This document shows, in pieces, positions 1-10,620 of a stretch of 64,000 nt of DNA. Source of the DNA: Triatoma infestans. Lineage: Eukaryota > Arthropoda > Insecta > Hemiptera > Reduviidae. The notes beneath the pieces were generated by a model that ran no database searches, was not told where the DNA came from, and saw nothing but the letters and a program-made list of their open reading frames with translations. The stretch's first letter is position 1; each line of letters begins with the position of its first letter. Where the stretch lies: assembly GCA_011037195.1 (NCBI GenBank), contig JAAEAF010006611.1:31998-95997 (forward strand), given 5' to 3'. Made by a program: the position numbers and the translations under genes.

Positions 1-869
1 TTTTTTTGACTCTGTCTCTCGTATATATATCCAACTGGCCTCTCCTCTCCTCTCTCTCGAGAGGGGCTCTTTCTCTCTGATGCGTGGTGGGGGTTCACTC
101 GCTAGTGTGGATGAGTGGTGGGGTTCACTACCCCTACATTCATAAATATTTTCCAAAGCTAATATTGTATAAACTAAAACTTGCATGCATAATTTTAATG
201 CTATATTCTAATACTAGCTACCAGTTCTAAGCTCTGCTGTTGTTTTTATGTGTATGTAACTGTGTGTGTGTGTGTTTTTGAGAAAGAGAGGGGGGGTGTC
301 CCATTATCTAACCTATTGCACAGAGACTAAATGTACACAATCATTTTAGGGAATGACTCAATAGCAAAATTTATTAAACAAATTCAAAATTTCTACCCAC
401 GGACGCTATTAAAACGATACTAATGCTGTTGCTAAGGTAACGCTATATTATTTTATAAATTCTGAGGCCAAAATTGCATCTAATTATTCTTTGGAATTTT
501 TAAAATTACTTTGAAAAAATTGGCAAACTTAATTTAAAATTAAAATAAAAGTGATGGAAGGTGTATAAACAGTACATTTTAACCTGATTTTTTTCATTGC
601 CAGTGGCAATCTATTCCTTTGTGGTAAACAAACGACTATCTATGTCAAATATTATTTATTCATGGTTTTTTTAAGTATAAAACCCTGTTTTTTAACAAAT
701 TAAAAAAAAATTATATATAGTTAAAACTAAATAAATTATATTTTAATATCCTAGTTTAAGGATCGAGGCGGTTGGTAGAATATTACATTTATTTATCGTC
801 ATATATATACGAAAACTTTAACAAATATTTTACTAATCATGCTGAGCTGTATGTCCGTTGTTTTTTTAA
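1..869. other. AT-rich stretch without a recognisable gene
   Basis: I see no coding signal here. The first 130 bases hold pyrimidine-rich tracts and two near-copies of a GTGGTGGGGTTCACT motif. A short TG microsatellite lies near 259-275. The rest is AT-rich sequence with A/T runs. Confidence 0.6.
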
Positions 870-930
870 TTTAAGGCGCGTCAACATATATGGTCATTTT
901 CGAAGGTCCAGAGGTCTTCTCAGTAAAAAA
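868..930 (-). repeat. SINE-1 3' fragment
   Basis: Read on the minus strand, this matches the last ~60 bases of the SINE copies at 1147 and 21754: the ACTGAGAAG... block through TGTTGACGCGCC and the TTAAA tail. It lacks the tRNA-like head, so it is a 5'-truncated copy. It is diverged in the middle. Confidence 0.6.
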
Positions 931-1140
931 TATTGATTCCAATAATTTAAAAAAAAAAGGGGGGGGGGCAGTTTCTTATGTTTGCCTCTCAACTGCTATC
1001 TTAGTTCATTATACAATTCTACCATCTAGACAAAATTTAATTAGAAATAGATTGTCAAAATTTGGAGTTTCAAGAAAATTAGTAAACCTTAGTTGAATTT
1101 ACTGAACAATTTTTCCAGTTTTTGTGATTTTCTCTATAAA
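931..1140 (+). repeat. Monomer of the dispersed CCGGAAGT-type repeat
   Basis: The block ATACAATTCTACCATCTAGA, the following ATTAGAAATAGAT... and the TTACTGAACA block align with the last unit of the tandem array at 46303-47260. Open frames here are incidental and include a poly-A/poly-G run. Confidence 0.6.
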
Positions 1141-1146
1141 AACACC

Positions 1147-1371
1147 AGGGAAGGGAATAGCTAAGTGGTTAGCGTACTGGACTTCCACGCGGAGGACTCG
1201 GGTTCGAATCCAGCTGTGCTACCTTAGATTTTTTTTCTTCCTAGGAGCCTCTACAGCTCACTGTCTGGTGATGGACAGTGTTTGTTGTCTGTAACGAGAG
1301 AACACTGTCCGGAGGCCGGCAGTGCACTGAGAAGGCTCCGGGCGCCAATGACCGTAGATGTTGACGCGCCT
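1147..1371 (+). repeat. tRNA-derived SINE (SINE-1, copy with intact head)
   Basis: The 5' ~75 bases look like a tRNA: an A-box-like TAGCTAAGTGGTTAGCG and a B box GGTTCGAATCC at 1201-1211, which would act as an internal RNA polymerase III promoter. A T-rich linker and a family-specific body follow (ACACTGTCCGGAGGCCGGCA, then GGCTCCGGGCGCCAATGACC). The copies at 20572, 21754 and (minus) 19716 share the body, so this is a SINE and not a tRNA gene. Its A-rich tail is split by a piggyBac insertion: the TTAA at 1372 and the continuation TTAATCAAAAAAATAAAAAC at 3215-3234 flank that element. Confidence 0.85.
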
Positions 1372-1551
1372 TTAACCCTTCAGCCGTCACGTCGGGTCAT
1401 ACTGACCCAGCTCATACTTTTAAGTCTTCTATTTTTATATCTAAGTGGGTTAGGCTAGCGAAATTTTTCTTTTTTTCTTTTTGGCGTATTTTGATTGAGA
1501 TGGCATTGGTCTTTTTTCCGCTGCCGGTTTTATGGGCTCGAATCAGCCATT

Positions 1552-1664
1552 CTGACCCAAGGTGACAGTGTGTGCAGTTCATTTCTTAGTACTTTGACCC
1601 GAGGTGATTCTTTGTGTAAAGCTTAAAAATTCTACTTCGACCCGAGGTGACAATTTGTGTAACA
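1552..1664 (+). repeat. Subterminal direct repeats of the piggyBac element
   Basis: Three copies of a GACCCRAGGTGAY...TTTGTGTAA-like motif follow one another in the left subterminal region (about 1554, 1598 and 1639). A fourth GACCCGAGGTGACGG lies near the right end at about 3164. Clustered subterminal repeats in piggyBac elements are often transposase-binding or excision sites. That role is inferred here. Confidence 0.6.
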
Positions 1665-1823
1665 ACTTTATCCTCCAATAAAACTGCTTGCGAAGTAAGT
1701 AATTCTTTGATTTTAATCAATAAAAGTATTTTTTTATTGTTGTTGCTGTTCATAATCTTTTCCTAAATATCTATTGACAAGGTAATGGTTTTCTTATTTC
1801 TGTGGAATAATGTTACATTTCAG

Positions 1824-2420
1824 ATGTTAGCCAGACCAAAATTTGTTACAGATGAAGAAATCTTAGAGCAATTTGAAAGACAAAATCGTGAAGAAGAAGA
1901 TATTCCGTTTAACTTAGACTCTGAAATTGATGATTCAGAAGAAGATGGAAGTGACGGTGAAGAAAGAAGTGATCATGACACTCATACAGATCAATCAGCA
2001 AGTGATAATGAGTCAGAAATAGTTTATGAAAGGGAACCAAACTATTTCATTTCAAAGAATAAAGCAATTAGGTGGAACAGTGAACTTCTGCGAGCAAGCA
2101 GTCGAACAACAAAAATAAATATAACAAAAAATTTAGCCGGAGTCCACCAAAAATTTCAAGATACTGAAAATGAATTGGCTGCATTTTCTACTTTTTTCAA
2201 TGATGAAATAATAAATCTTTTAGTTGAGAATACCAACACATACATTGAATTGGCTCGCTTGCATTATAAACGCTACCAAGACTGTCGAAAAACAGATTCG
2301 GATGAAATGAGGGGTGTCATCGGACTCCTCATATTGGCAGGAATGTATAGGGAAGCTCACACTAATTTAAAAGATTTTTGGGATCGAGATGGACCAGTAG
2401 TGTTTTCTTTGGCCAAATAA
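1824..2420 (+). pseudogene. piggyBac transposase, N-terminal part
   Basis: The frame opens upstream at 1785, but ATG 1824 is preferred. It directly follows a TTACATTTCAG splice-acceptor-like site and begins the acidic N-terminal region typical of piggyBac proteins (TDEEILEQFE, then an E/D/S-rich stretch). The TNTYIELARL segment and the MRGVIGLLILAGMYRE segment match the conserved region just before the DDE core of PGBD-type transposases. Reading stops at TAA 2420, just after DFWDRDG. Full-length relatives are about 550-650 residues. The catalytic D, D, D region is missing, so the product would be inactive, though it might still bind transposon ends. Confidence 0.8.
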
Positions 2421-2931
2421 ATCCAAATTATAACATTTTACAATGCCACCAAGGGAGGGGTCGATACTAATGGCCAACTTTGTTCAAATTATTCTGTTGG
2501 AAGAAAAACAAATAGATGGCCCCTGGCAATTTTTTACCACTTACTTAATGTGTCAGGCATTAATGCATATATCACATATAAAAATAATGCCCAACGTAAA
2601 AATATAAATTTCAAAATGGACCGACGCACCTTCCTCAAAAGTTTGGGGCATCAGTTAGTGCGAAATGTCATTATAAGAAGGTCGCTGAGCACCGTGATCC
2701 CACGGAATTTGAAAGTAAGGATCAATATGTATCTGCAACAAGAAGGCGCAATAATACTCCCGATTGACAAATGAAGAAGAAATTCCAAACCCTAAAAAAC
2801 GAAGGAGATGCCACATATGCCCTAGTACAAGGGACAATAAGTATCCTACTTTTTGCAGTAACTGTAAAAACTACATATGCAAGATATACTCAGTAACTAT
2901 TTGCAGTAACTGCAGAAATAATTGTAATTGA
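2421..2931 (+). pseudogene. piggyBac transposase, C-terminal remnant with cysteine-rich finger
   Basis: After the deletion, frame-shifted pieces of the C-terminal third can be followed. They start with CHQGGVDTNGQLCSNYSVGR-like residues, continue through FYHLLNVSGINAYITYK at 2529-2582, and end with a cysteine-rich module at 2797-2931 (RRRCHICPSTRDNK...CSNCKNYIC...CSNCRNNCN, then TGA 2929-2931). That module matches the C-terminal zinc-binding domain of piggyBac proteins. At least two frameshifts separate the pieces. It belongs to the same deleted element as the N-terminal part upstream. Confidence 0.75.
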
Positions 2932-3234
2932 CTAATTGTTTTAATTTTAACTGTAAACTCTCAATAACTTCCTTATTTTTTATTACAGGCTTAGTAGTAC
3001 CTCATTTAGAAATTACATTTTTATGTTATGTATTTAGTTTTTAATTTTTAATTCTGTTTTATTTAAGTGTAAATAAACACTTTGGGTTTGATTTCTGTTC
3101 CTCATAACATGATATTAATTAGTTTTCACTTTCTACTTAATGATTTTTAATGTTGGGTCAATATGACCCGAGGTGACGGCTTATAGCACTTCATGAAAGG
3201 TGACGACTCAAGGGTTAATCAAAAAAATAAAAAC

Positions 3235-3589
3235 ACCCATAAATTTCATTAAATTTGTTATACTATCTATAAAAATTGTCAGTTACAATTTTGAAAACTG
3301 GAGGAAGAGTAAGTTGTGTGAGTGTGTCACACCAGACATTTTCCTTTATCTTAAGAGCAAGTATTGCGACAAATTTACTTTTCATCAAAAGTATATATTT
3401 TGTACATAACACCCTTCGTGCGTAGGTCATTTTTTTTTTTTTTTTTGAAAAATTTTACCTGATATTGCTCTAACAGGTTCATATGACTAAAAACCCAAAT
3501 CTTTATACCGTAAAGTGCTTTTTCGAAATCGATTCATATAATTTGCAAGTAGCACCCTCTAAATATTACATTTAGTACTTATTTACTTT
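3235..3589. other. Non-coding stretch after the SINE/piggyBac locus
   Basis: AT-rich sequence with a poly-T run at 3430-3446. No gene or repeat boundary is recognised. The short frame at 3200-3409 starts inside the piggyBac end and shows no family features. Confidence 0.5.
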
Positions 3590-4105
3590 ACTTTCCCGGC
3601 GTTTCCCTACTATTGGGTATGCCTTCAGGTCAAATCGCCCTCCAAAGATCTCTCTTCCACCAGTCACCTTCTCGCATTCCTCTACCAGCCATCTGATCCT
3701 CTATATCCTCTTCCCACCCTCGCGCTGGTCTTCCTCGTCTTCTATTTCTCTCTGGATTCCACTTTCTCACCATCTCTGGCCATCTTTCTGGGGGCATCCT
3801 TCTGAGGTGTCCATACCATTTCAGTTTTCTTTTTACTAATCTCTCCTCCATGGCCTCCTTGAACTCCATTTCCTTCCTTATGTCTTCATTCCTTAATCTA
3901 TCTCTTCTCGTTTTTTTTTCAAACACCTTGTCCAATAATCCATTTCTACATTACTATAATACATTCTATTTCTTCTATTTCTCTCTGAATTCCACTTTCT
4001 CACCATCTCTGGCCATCTTTCTCGGGGCATCCTTCTGAGGTGTCCATACCATTTCAGTTTTCTTTTTACTAATCTCTCCTCCATAGTCTCCTTGACCTAC
4101 ATAAT
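3590..4105 (-). pseudogene. LINE reverse-transcriptase C-terminus, partly tandem-duplicated
   Basis: On the minus strand, 3935-3630 encodes a basic segment with KLKWYGHLRRMP, RRRGRPARGWEEDIE and GDWWKRDLW motifs. This is the post-RT tail of RTE-like LINEs (usual form R-L-x-W-x-GHV-x-RM ... GRP-x-x-RW-x-x-DV). A second copy of part of it lies at about 3974-4105, offset by ~233 bases (WYGHLRRMPRERWPEMVRKW again). The remnant is therefore partly duplicated in tandem. No RT palm motifs remain. The upstream (minus-strand 5') part is absent. Confidence 0.75.
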
Positions 4106-4277
4106 CCATTCCAAGCGATGAATTCAAGAAAAAGATAAAAACTTTGCTACAGGGAAAGTGTTATTATAGCTATCAGGACTTTTTTAAAGACAATTTTTCT
4201 TGAGTTATTATAACAATGTTCTAAAATTTATGACGTTCCTATATCTGATAATGTCAAATTTTACAGGAAATAAAAAA

Positions 4278-4350
<73 letters not shown>

Positions 4351-4377
4351 TATTCTTACTATTATTATTATTACTTA
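4278..4377. repeat. (ATT)n microsatellite
   Basis: About 100 bases of almost pure ATT/TTA triplets with small interruptions (ATAT at 4311, C at 4365). Open frames across it translate into poly-tyrosine and are artefacts. Confidence 0.9.
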
Positions 4378-4578
4378 TCTTTGCGCATTTTCCTAGTAGT
4401 AGTCCAGGTTTCTGATCCATATGCGAGAATTCCTTCTATTATTGAGTAGAAGATTCGTTTTTTATTATTTTTTGACAGATATTGGTTCCATATTACCGCC
4501 TTTCGGCGGTTAACATTCAGTATTAATCAAAATATTTCTAACCACTCCTTTAACTAAACTGAATTTCATTATTGTCGG

Positions 4579-4715
4579 TGCAATAGCAAGAGAGAATTAC
4601 ATCAGCAAGAAACAGCAGACAGACGAGAGAATTAAGAGTGAGAAAGCAGGCCCTCTCTGGAACTCTCTGACTTGAGCAGGCTAGAGTGGGAGAACCTGTA
4701 TATAAGCCAGTGAGA

Positions 4716-4747
<32 letters not shown>

Positions 4748-4913
4748 TTCAACCATATACATCGCATCGTGTCATATCTCTACTCTCACCTTTTATTCTA
4801 TAAAATCATTACAAGTCCAGTGCAGTTAGTGTAAACTTATAGCTAAATTATGACAGTGTCTTCATATCTCGTCTAATTAATCAACCTAATTTTCTCCTCA
4901 TCACTTCATTATA
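4579..4913 (+). mobile_element. Solo LTR, family LTR-B
   Basis: This is homologous over most of its length to the LTRs of the miniature element at 32141-32651 (shared: TAGAGTGGGAGAACCTGT, a TATATAAG promoter-like box at 4699, ACATCGCATCGTGTCATATC, AGTCCAGTGCAGTTAGTGTA). It is flanked by TCGG at 4575-4578 and 4914-4917, consistent with a target duplication. An (AT)n tract at about 4715-4743 has expanded inside it. No internal retrotransposon sequence is attached, so it is a recombined solo LTR. Confidence 0.75.
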
Positions 4914-4917
4914 TCGG

Positions 4918-7107
4918 CAAATGAAGAGAGAAATTTTTTTTGAAATAAATTGTTCATTAAATTTAGGAAATATTATTACAGATATTAATTGTTGTTAAAA
5001 ATTATTATTATTTGCACATTTTCATATATATATATATATATTTTAATATTCATTTAAGGTTATGAACCAATTTAATGCGGGTTGCGATACAAATTTAATA
5101 TTAAATACATGACCAAAGTTACCAGAGATTTTTGGGGATTTTGTGGATATCCGCCTGATTGGTGTTGTGGTCATCGACTGGTTTCGGGCGTCATCAGAGT
5201 GTCTTGATAAATAAGATAGGCCTTGCAGCCCTCGTGTTGCCAACATCTGAAATCGAATGTAAAAAAAAAATAAATAAATAAATAAGCATTACTTTATTTA
5301 CTGCTTTCATAAAATAATTACTATAATGATATAACTTGCTTTTTATATCATGGCCTATTAACTTATTTATCTCTTGATAAAACTTATTTTATCCATAAGC
5401 CTCCTTAAACATATCGTACAATCATAAATTGTCTATTCTACTTACATACTATACGTATATACCTAATGTTATGTTTATATTACGAATATATGATCCATTT
5501 TAAAGGAGTTTCTAGTTTGTTAGAAATAATATAATTTTAGGCGTGTGACCAGCCATGCGTTGTGATGATAGTGTGAACAAAGCCACTGGATATTTTACTT
5601 TCCTCCACATACTTTTATATATATATATATATATACACATTTGTATGTACACAGTTTATTGCAGTTTCCTGCAGTTTCAACAGTACTAAAACTTTATATA
5701 AACATATATTTGTTAAATAAACTTTATACATATATATATATAAACACAAATTTAGTAAACATAAATCTACTTTAAGTATACACATTAAAACACGTTGTTT
5801 TAGAAAAATTATATTGTATATTGTAGCAGTTTTATTTTTTTTTACTTTTACAATTCTGTTACATTTTTCACGAAATAATAATAAATAAATAAATAGAAAG
5901 AAATTTATTACAAGTTTTTATTCATTCTTTATATCAGTATAAATCTATTAAGACTTTATTTTATTTCATTTCGTTTCATTTCATTCCATTTTTTTTTTCC
6001 CCCCATCCCGACATTTATCACTATTAAACAGTTTATATAACTGTTGACTCAAAAAAAAAAAAATGTCGTAAACAGTTTATTTCAGTTATATTTTTATTAT
6101 TTTTAGTGTAGGTTTTATTTTCTCTTGTTTCTCTTTAACCTTTTTATCATGAGGAAGGAAAGTAGTCCAGATCTCCAAACTTTGTGTTATTTTTAGTTTT
6201 TTCTTACTAGTATAAGAAGATATTTGCGATTGTGTCAAATTATCCATATGTGATGGCCAAAAATATAATAAAGATATCATAATGTTATTATAAGTACAAA
6301 GAAGATCTAATGGAAATAAACACAGTTATCTATAAATAAATAAAAAAATTGTTATTCCATTGTCATTAAGAAAACAAATATTGAAGCGATTTGAAATGTT
6401 ATTGCGATGTTGTGTTGTATTTGTAATAGCACGAGCGGTTTTGTAAAAGGGGGCTTCTAAGTATATATGTTTAAGAGAAAAGTATTAGAAATAAGAAAGT
6501 AGTCACCACTGCTAACAATAAATATATTCTATTGAAATAATAACTACAAGTTATTTGCAAGATATTATAAACTTATTAATATGAATTGATGCTAGAGAGT
6601 ACGAAAAACAAGTGTTCTGCTTCTGAGTGTCTACAACCAAGTGTGTCTTAATAAATGATGTTTATCTAGAATAAAGGCAAATCTCTATCACTGGCATGCG
6701 TTTAAGAGAGTGATTCCTGAAGCAAGTGTTCTGGCTTTGAAAGCAGAATGCAGACTGTCCGAAGGAATGCCTTCTCTTACAAAACAGTTGCCCAAGTGGC
6801 ATTGTATTAATTTAACGGATTCTTGCGCCTTTGTCTCTTGGTTTGCATTGACCTAGATTATAGTATACCTGGTTCCCCATCACTAAATACACTATTTGAA
6901 CACTATTATATTTGCACACAACTATTTTCCAAAACTATTATTTTTCCATTTCGTTCTTCCACTACATATTCCTTGTATTGAATTCACTAAGGAGTTCAAA
7001 AGCAAGTGCTAGAGAAATTTCTTTTTGGCAAGACATAACCAAAAGTCATGGTAGCGTCTTTTAATACTTGTGATGTAATGTGATGAAGAAATTTTAAGTG
7101 CTAGTAG
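4918..7107. other. Long AT-rich stretch, no gene recognised
   Basis: No supported coding region. Contents include several short (AT)n tracts (5025-5041, 5617-5634, 5727-5741), A-runs and a CTTTATATAAACATATATTT-type motif repeated near 5691-5745. The frames at 5043-5246 and 6086-6280 have no recognisable domain. Confidence 0.55.
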
Positions 7108-7111
7108 ACCC

Positions 7112-7787
7112 TGTATTGGAATCAGATGTCTTGGTATCGGGAGTTGAAGTGATGAGAAGGCGATTGTTAATTAGAGCGTTTTAGAGAATTGTTATTCGAA
7201 ATACGTACTACTGATTTAAGAAAATAAACTATATTTTAACAAATAATTTAAAGTGTTTTGAAATAGATAAACTAAGATGCACAATTGTAACTGAATATAA
7301 GACTTATGAAATGATTAATAAATATTAAAGAAATAGTGTTTAAAACCTTGAATAGGTACGCGCTCGCGATGTGTGAAACTTAACTGACGTGAACGATGTC
7401 GTACTGGCCGATGAATACTGATAGATAACTGATCCACTCCTCCTGTGGGGCGACGTTTATATTCGCATCACTCACACATCGGCCGATGTGTAAGTACGTG
7501 CCACACTAAGACATCTCTCGTTGCATATTGACCCTAGGAGAGGTCGGTCCGGGGTGGCGACAGATGGTGGCCAGGTGACTTCTTGAGTGTACATTGACCC
7601 TTGTATGAAGGAAATACGGGCCAGGTGTCGCAGCGGTTCTTTTGACTGTATATTGACCCCTGTTTGAAAGGGTTTTGCCGCGGTTCTTGACCTACAGTTA
7701 GCGGCTGGCTGGAACCACTAGTTATATTTTTTAAATTTATTTATTGTTTAAAAATTATATCTTCTTTCTTCTTGCCATCACATCACA
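7112..7787 (-). mobile_element. Solo LTR, family LTR-A (copy 1)
   Basis: Read on the minus strand it begins TGTGATGTGATGGCAAGAAG and ends CATCTGATTCCAATACA, i.e. TG...CA. ACCC flanks it at 7108-7111 and 7788-7791, a perfect 4-bp target duplication. It has a TATA-like GAATATAAACG and internal degenerate repeats of GGGTCAATATACAGTCAA type. Three relatives lie at 22038 (minus), 24527 (plus) and 41070 (plus). No internal retrotransposon sequence is present. Confidence 0.85.
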
Positions 7788-7791
7788 ACCC

Positions 7792-8627
7792 CAATTAACC
7801 TCACTACAATTTAATTTGTTGGCCAAAAAAATGGTTATTTAATCATATTGTTTCTAGCTAAATATCCCCGCAACCTAATAATAATTCTCAATATATGTAT
7901 GGTAATTCTCCAGTTTCATTACACATCAATCAAGACCCAGCATTTCTAGCTGAACTCTTATAGAGGGTACAATTTAGAGAGACAATTTACCTACATGTAA
8001 AACCAACTGAATGCCAAAACTGATCTTTCAAATATGTTGGTGAAGAATTTGAAAAAGCGGCCATCAAAATAAAAGATAAAATATCGTAGGGGAAACAAAC
8101 CGTTGCAGAATCTAAAGGATGAACAACTTATTAAAGTAAAAAAAGATAAAGAATGGATAAATGTAAAGTGACAAAAAAAAGAAGACAAAAACCCAGAAGC
8201 TGGTTAACTACTGAGGATGATTCAATTCTGTTTAAACATTGGAGATTCCTCAGACCAAGAACAAAAGAAAAGCAACTGAAGATCGCTAAAACAAAAATGA
8301 AACATAAATTAAGTGATGAAGCTAAGCAATATCATCCAGTGGTGGATGATAAAAATAATGAAGATTCTGTCTAGTAGATGACAAGGAAAAGTGACATTAA
8401 TTCAGCAACCACACAACAGCAACTGCAGATACTATAGATGATACAAATAGATAGGTACTGCAGCTTCATTACAACCATCCGTCTCACCCGCTCTATCGCT
8501 TCATTGGACGACTTCATTGTACCTGAAGTCTGCATACAACCTGTTAAGACCACATAATGAAGACCAATGCAAAAGCCAGTGAATAAATATTAATAGTAAT
8601 AAAATCAATCATTCAATTCCTGAATGT
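7792..8627. other. Possible degenerate lysine-rich coding remnant
   Basis: From about 8000 to 8374 the + strand reads as a discontinuous Lys/Glu-rich peptide. The longest piece is 8153-8374, 73 residues, starting MDKCKVTKKRRQKPRSW. It could be a broken transposon or host exon. I recognise no domain, and the composition may be chance in A-rich DNA. The rest of the interval shows nothing. Confidence 0.25.
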
Positions 8628-9735
8628 AATAATAATAATAATAATAATAATATACTTTATTCAAAAATACAAAAAACAATCAAATATACAACTGTTAATA
8701 ATGCAAAAGCATATACGGCTTGGATAAGTATCCGTCAGCCGGAGGTTGATGCGATCAATTTTCAGCTTCAAAAGTAAAAATACAAAAGGCAACTAAGAAA
8801 AATTAATATAAAATAGAAGAAATTAATTTCTTTCTTGGTTTCGATGTAAATATAATTGAGTAGAACATGGAAAGAATGATATGATTATACAAGATTGAGA
8901 AGCAGAACGAGCTATGCACTAAACATTATAAAAATAAACAAACTGCAATAGTACTCTTTTTGTTGCAATTAATCTGTCTAAAAATTGAACTCTTGAACCA
9001 ATTCATATCTATAAAACCATGCAGAGCGTACGTATTTAATTAACCCCTTACAATTCAGTGAATTCAGAAGGCACCTAAGAGACTGTAGCGAAAGAGTCCT
9101 CACACCTAAGTAGAGCAAGCGAAACTCCGCTAATATAGGACATTCTGCAAGAAAGTGCACTATATCCTCTTTGGCTCTACGATTACACAGTGAACAGAGT
9201 TCTATCTCTCGCTCAGCCCAGGGTGTAAAATTCAAAAATAATAATTCCCCTCTCATTTTAAATAACCATCGCAAATCGTTCAGCGACAAGTGCTTAGAAG
9301 GACAGTCCGCATCAAATGAAAAAATCCTTACACTCAGGTCTAATTTCTTATAGAATAGAAATCGTGAAGATTGTCCTGCACGCATCACAGACTCATCTCT
9401 ATACGCTAATCTGATTTTATCTAATAGAACCGACAATTGACGTTCAAGTAACATTACATTATTCGCAGAGAATTCCAATTCGCAATTATATTTCTGCGCC
9501 AAAACAACCCATTTCTCAAACCAGAAAGTTCTGCGCCTGATGACTTCCAACGCCAGTATACTGGGAAGCCGGTATGCAGGAAACTCCAGTACCTTCAGAC
9601 AATATCTGAAGTGTAAACTTCAAGCAAATCAACACCCGTTTCGAGATATAGCATGTAGTTAGGGGTAATCGATGGAAGAGAAAAGAGCTTCCTGAATGTA
9701 TAAAGCTGATGTGTGTTAATTCTTTTATTGAGTTC
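8628..9735 (-). pseudogene. LINE 3' end with CCHC-type C-terminus
   Basis: The longest frame (9550-8978 minus, 190 residues) ends in a zinc-knuckle-like CSLCNRRAKEDIVHFLAEC (C-x2-C-x8-H-x4-C), typical of the C-terminus of RNase H-less LINE ORF2 proteins. Upstream, in another frame (about 9735-9600), KLFSLPSITPNYMLYLETG resembles the LFGLPxxTPxYMLRLETG segment of the same proteins, so one or more frameshifts have occurred. The 3' UTR runs to an (ATT)n-type tail at about 8628-8650, which would be the 3' terminus. The RT domain is absent: a 5'-truncated dead copy. Confidence 0.7.
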
Positions 9736-10369
9736 CACAATATACTAATATAAAATCGTGTAAAAAATTTTATTTACTATTTCTTACGATTTATTTCTAT
9801 GAAAAACTTCTTATGTAAATTTTATTTAAACAAATTTGTTTAAATAATTTGTCGCTTCATTATTTTGGAAAAGTTACAATTTTTTAATTTAATTAATTTT
9901 GAACAATTTAAAAATGCAATTACTCAAGTGGGATATGACATTTTTGTTAGAATTTATGTATTAACAAAGTGATATACGCCCACCATTATTCTAGAATGTA
10001 TAATATATTTTGTAATGAAAGTTCAGTTATTAATCCCACATTAAAGTAAAGCGCATACTCCTACGCTCCGGTTAAAAGTGTCTTAAATTGAAGGCTTCAG
10101 ATTTCACTATTTAAGATAAAGGAAAAATCAATGTTATATTCTTCAGAACACCCTAAAATCAAGTTTTCAGTGTAATGACAATTCTTGTATTCTTTTTCGA
10201 GAAAATTCCCAAAAAGTTCAGAAGTTCAGTTCTGTAAAGTTTTCTAAAGTTAACCGATTTTCTAGAAATTTGGAATTCATTGTTCCAAGATTATTTTATG
10301 TTTATTCATGAATACTAAATAGCAGGTAGGATCTTAAATAGTAGGTAGGTACGGCTGAGATTAAACTGC
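9736..10369. other. AT-rich stretch, weak dispersed-repeat similarity
   Basis: No gene recognised. Around 10180-10290 the motifs TTCTTTTTCGAGAAAATTCCC, CAGTTCTGTAAAG and AACCGATTTTCTAGAAATTTG resemble the dispersed CCGGAAGT-type repeat found throughout the window. Confidence 0.45.
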
Positions 10370-10620
10370 TGGGAGAGAAAATTTCTTAGGTAGTGCCCCA
10401 GATGCAAAAACAGTGTTTATCGGTGGAGGTGAAACGCTGAACTATACCAGTTTCTAGTGATTGCAGTCAAACTAGGAAGGTTGCACTGGTGAGGTCACCT
10501 GCAAAGAATGAATGAAGGGAGAACTCCCCGAAAGATTTATGAAAATCATACAGGCTGCAGAAGACCAAGGGTACGGCCAAGTTTGAGATGGCTGCAAGAT
10601 GTAGGGGCAGACTTGCTAAA
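10370..10620 (+). pseudogene. Host LINE (outer element), first part
   Basis: On the + strand, broken frames give ERKFLR, YRWRxNAELYQF, VKLGRLHWxGHLQRM, RRPRVRPSLRWLQDV and GADLLK. This is the post-RT tail of an RTE-like LINE. It stops at the LINE insertion that begins at 10621 and resumes after 12135-12149 with VGV and RQWRRRVLDQDSW (12956 on). It is the outermost level of the nest. Confidence 0.75.

Larger units (their letters stand above)
1372..3218 (+). mobile_element. Internally deleted piggyBac-type transposon in a SINE tail
   Basis: The element is bounded by TTAA at 1372-1375 and 3215-3218, the piggyBac target duplication. Its ends are related inverted sequences: CCCTTCAGCCGTCACGTCGG on the left, CCCTTGAGTCGTCACC (complement) on the right, and an internal right-hand GCCGTCACCTCGGGTCAT that mirrors the left end. 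It carries N- and C-terminal piggyBac transposase remnants but has lost the catalytic centre, so it could only move in trans. A polyadenylation-type AATAAA lies at 3072. Confidence 0.85.

Noticed and set aside
1147..1222. Possible tRNA gene (A and B boxes present)
   Set aside because: The same head is attached to a conserved non-tRNA body at 20572, 21754 and (minus) 19716. It is a SINE head, and the tRNA acceptor stem is not closed.
4200..4415. Frame encoding a tyrosine-rich peptide
   Set aside because: It is translation of the (ATT)n microsatellite.
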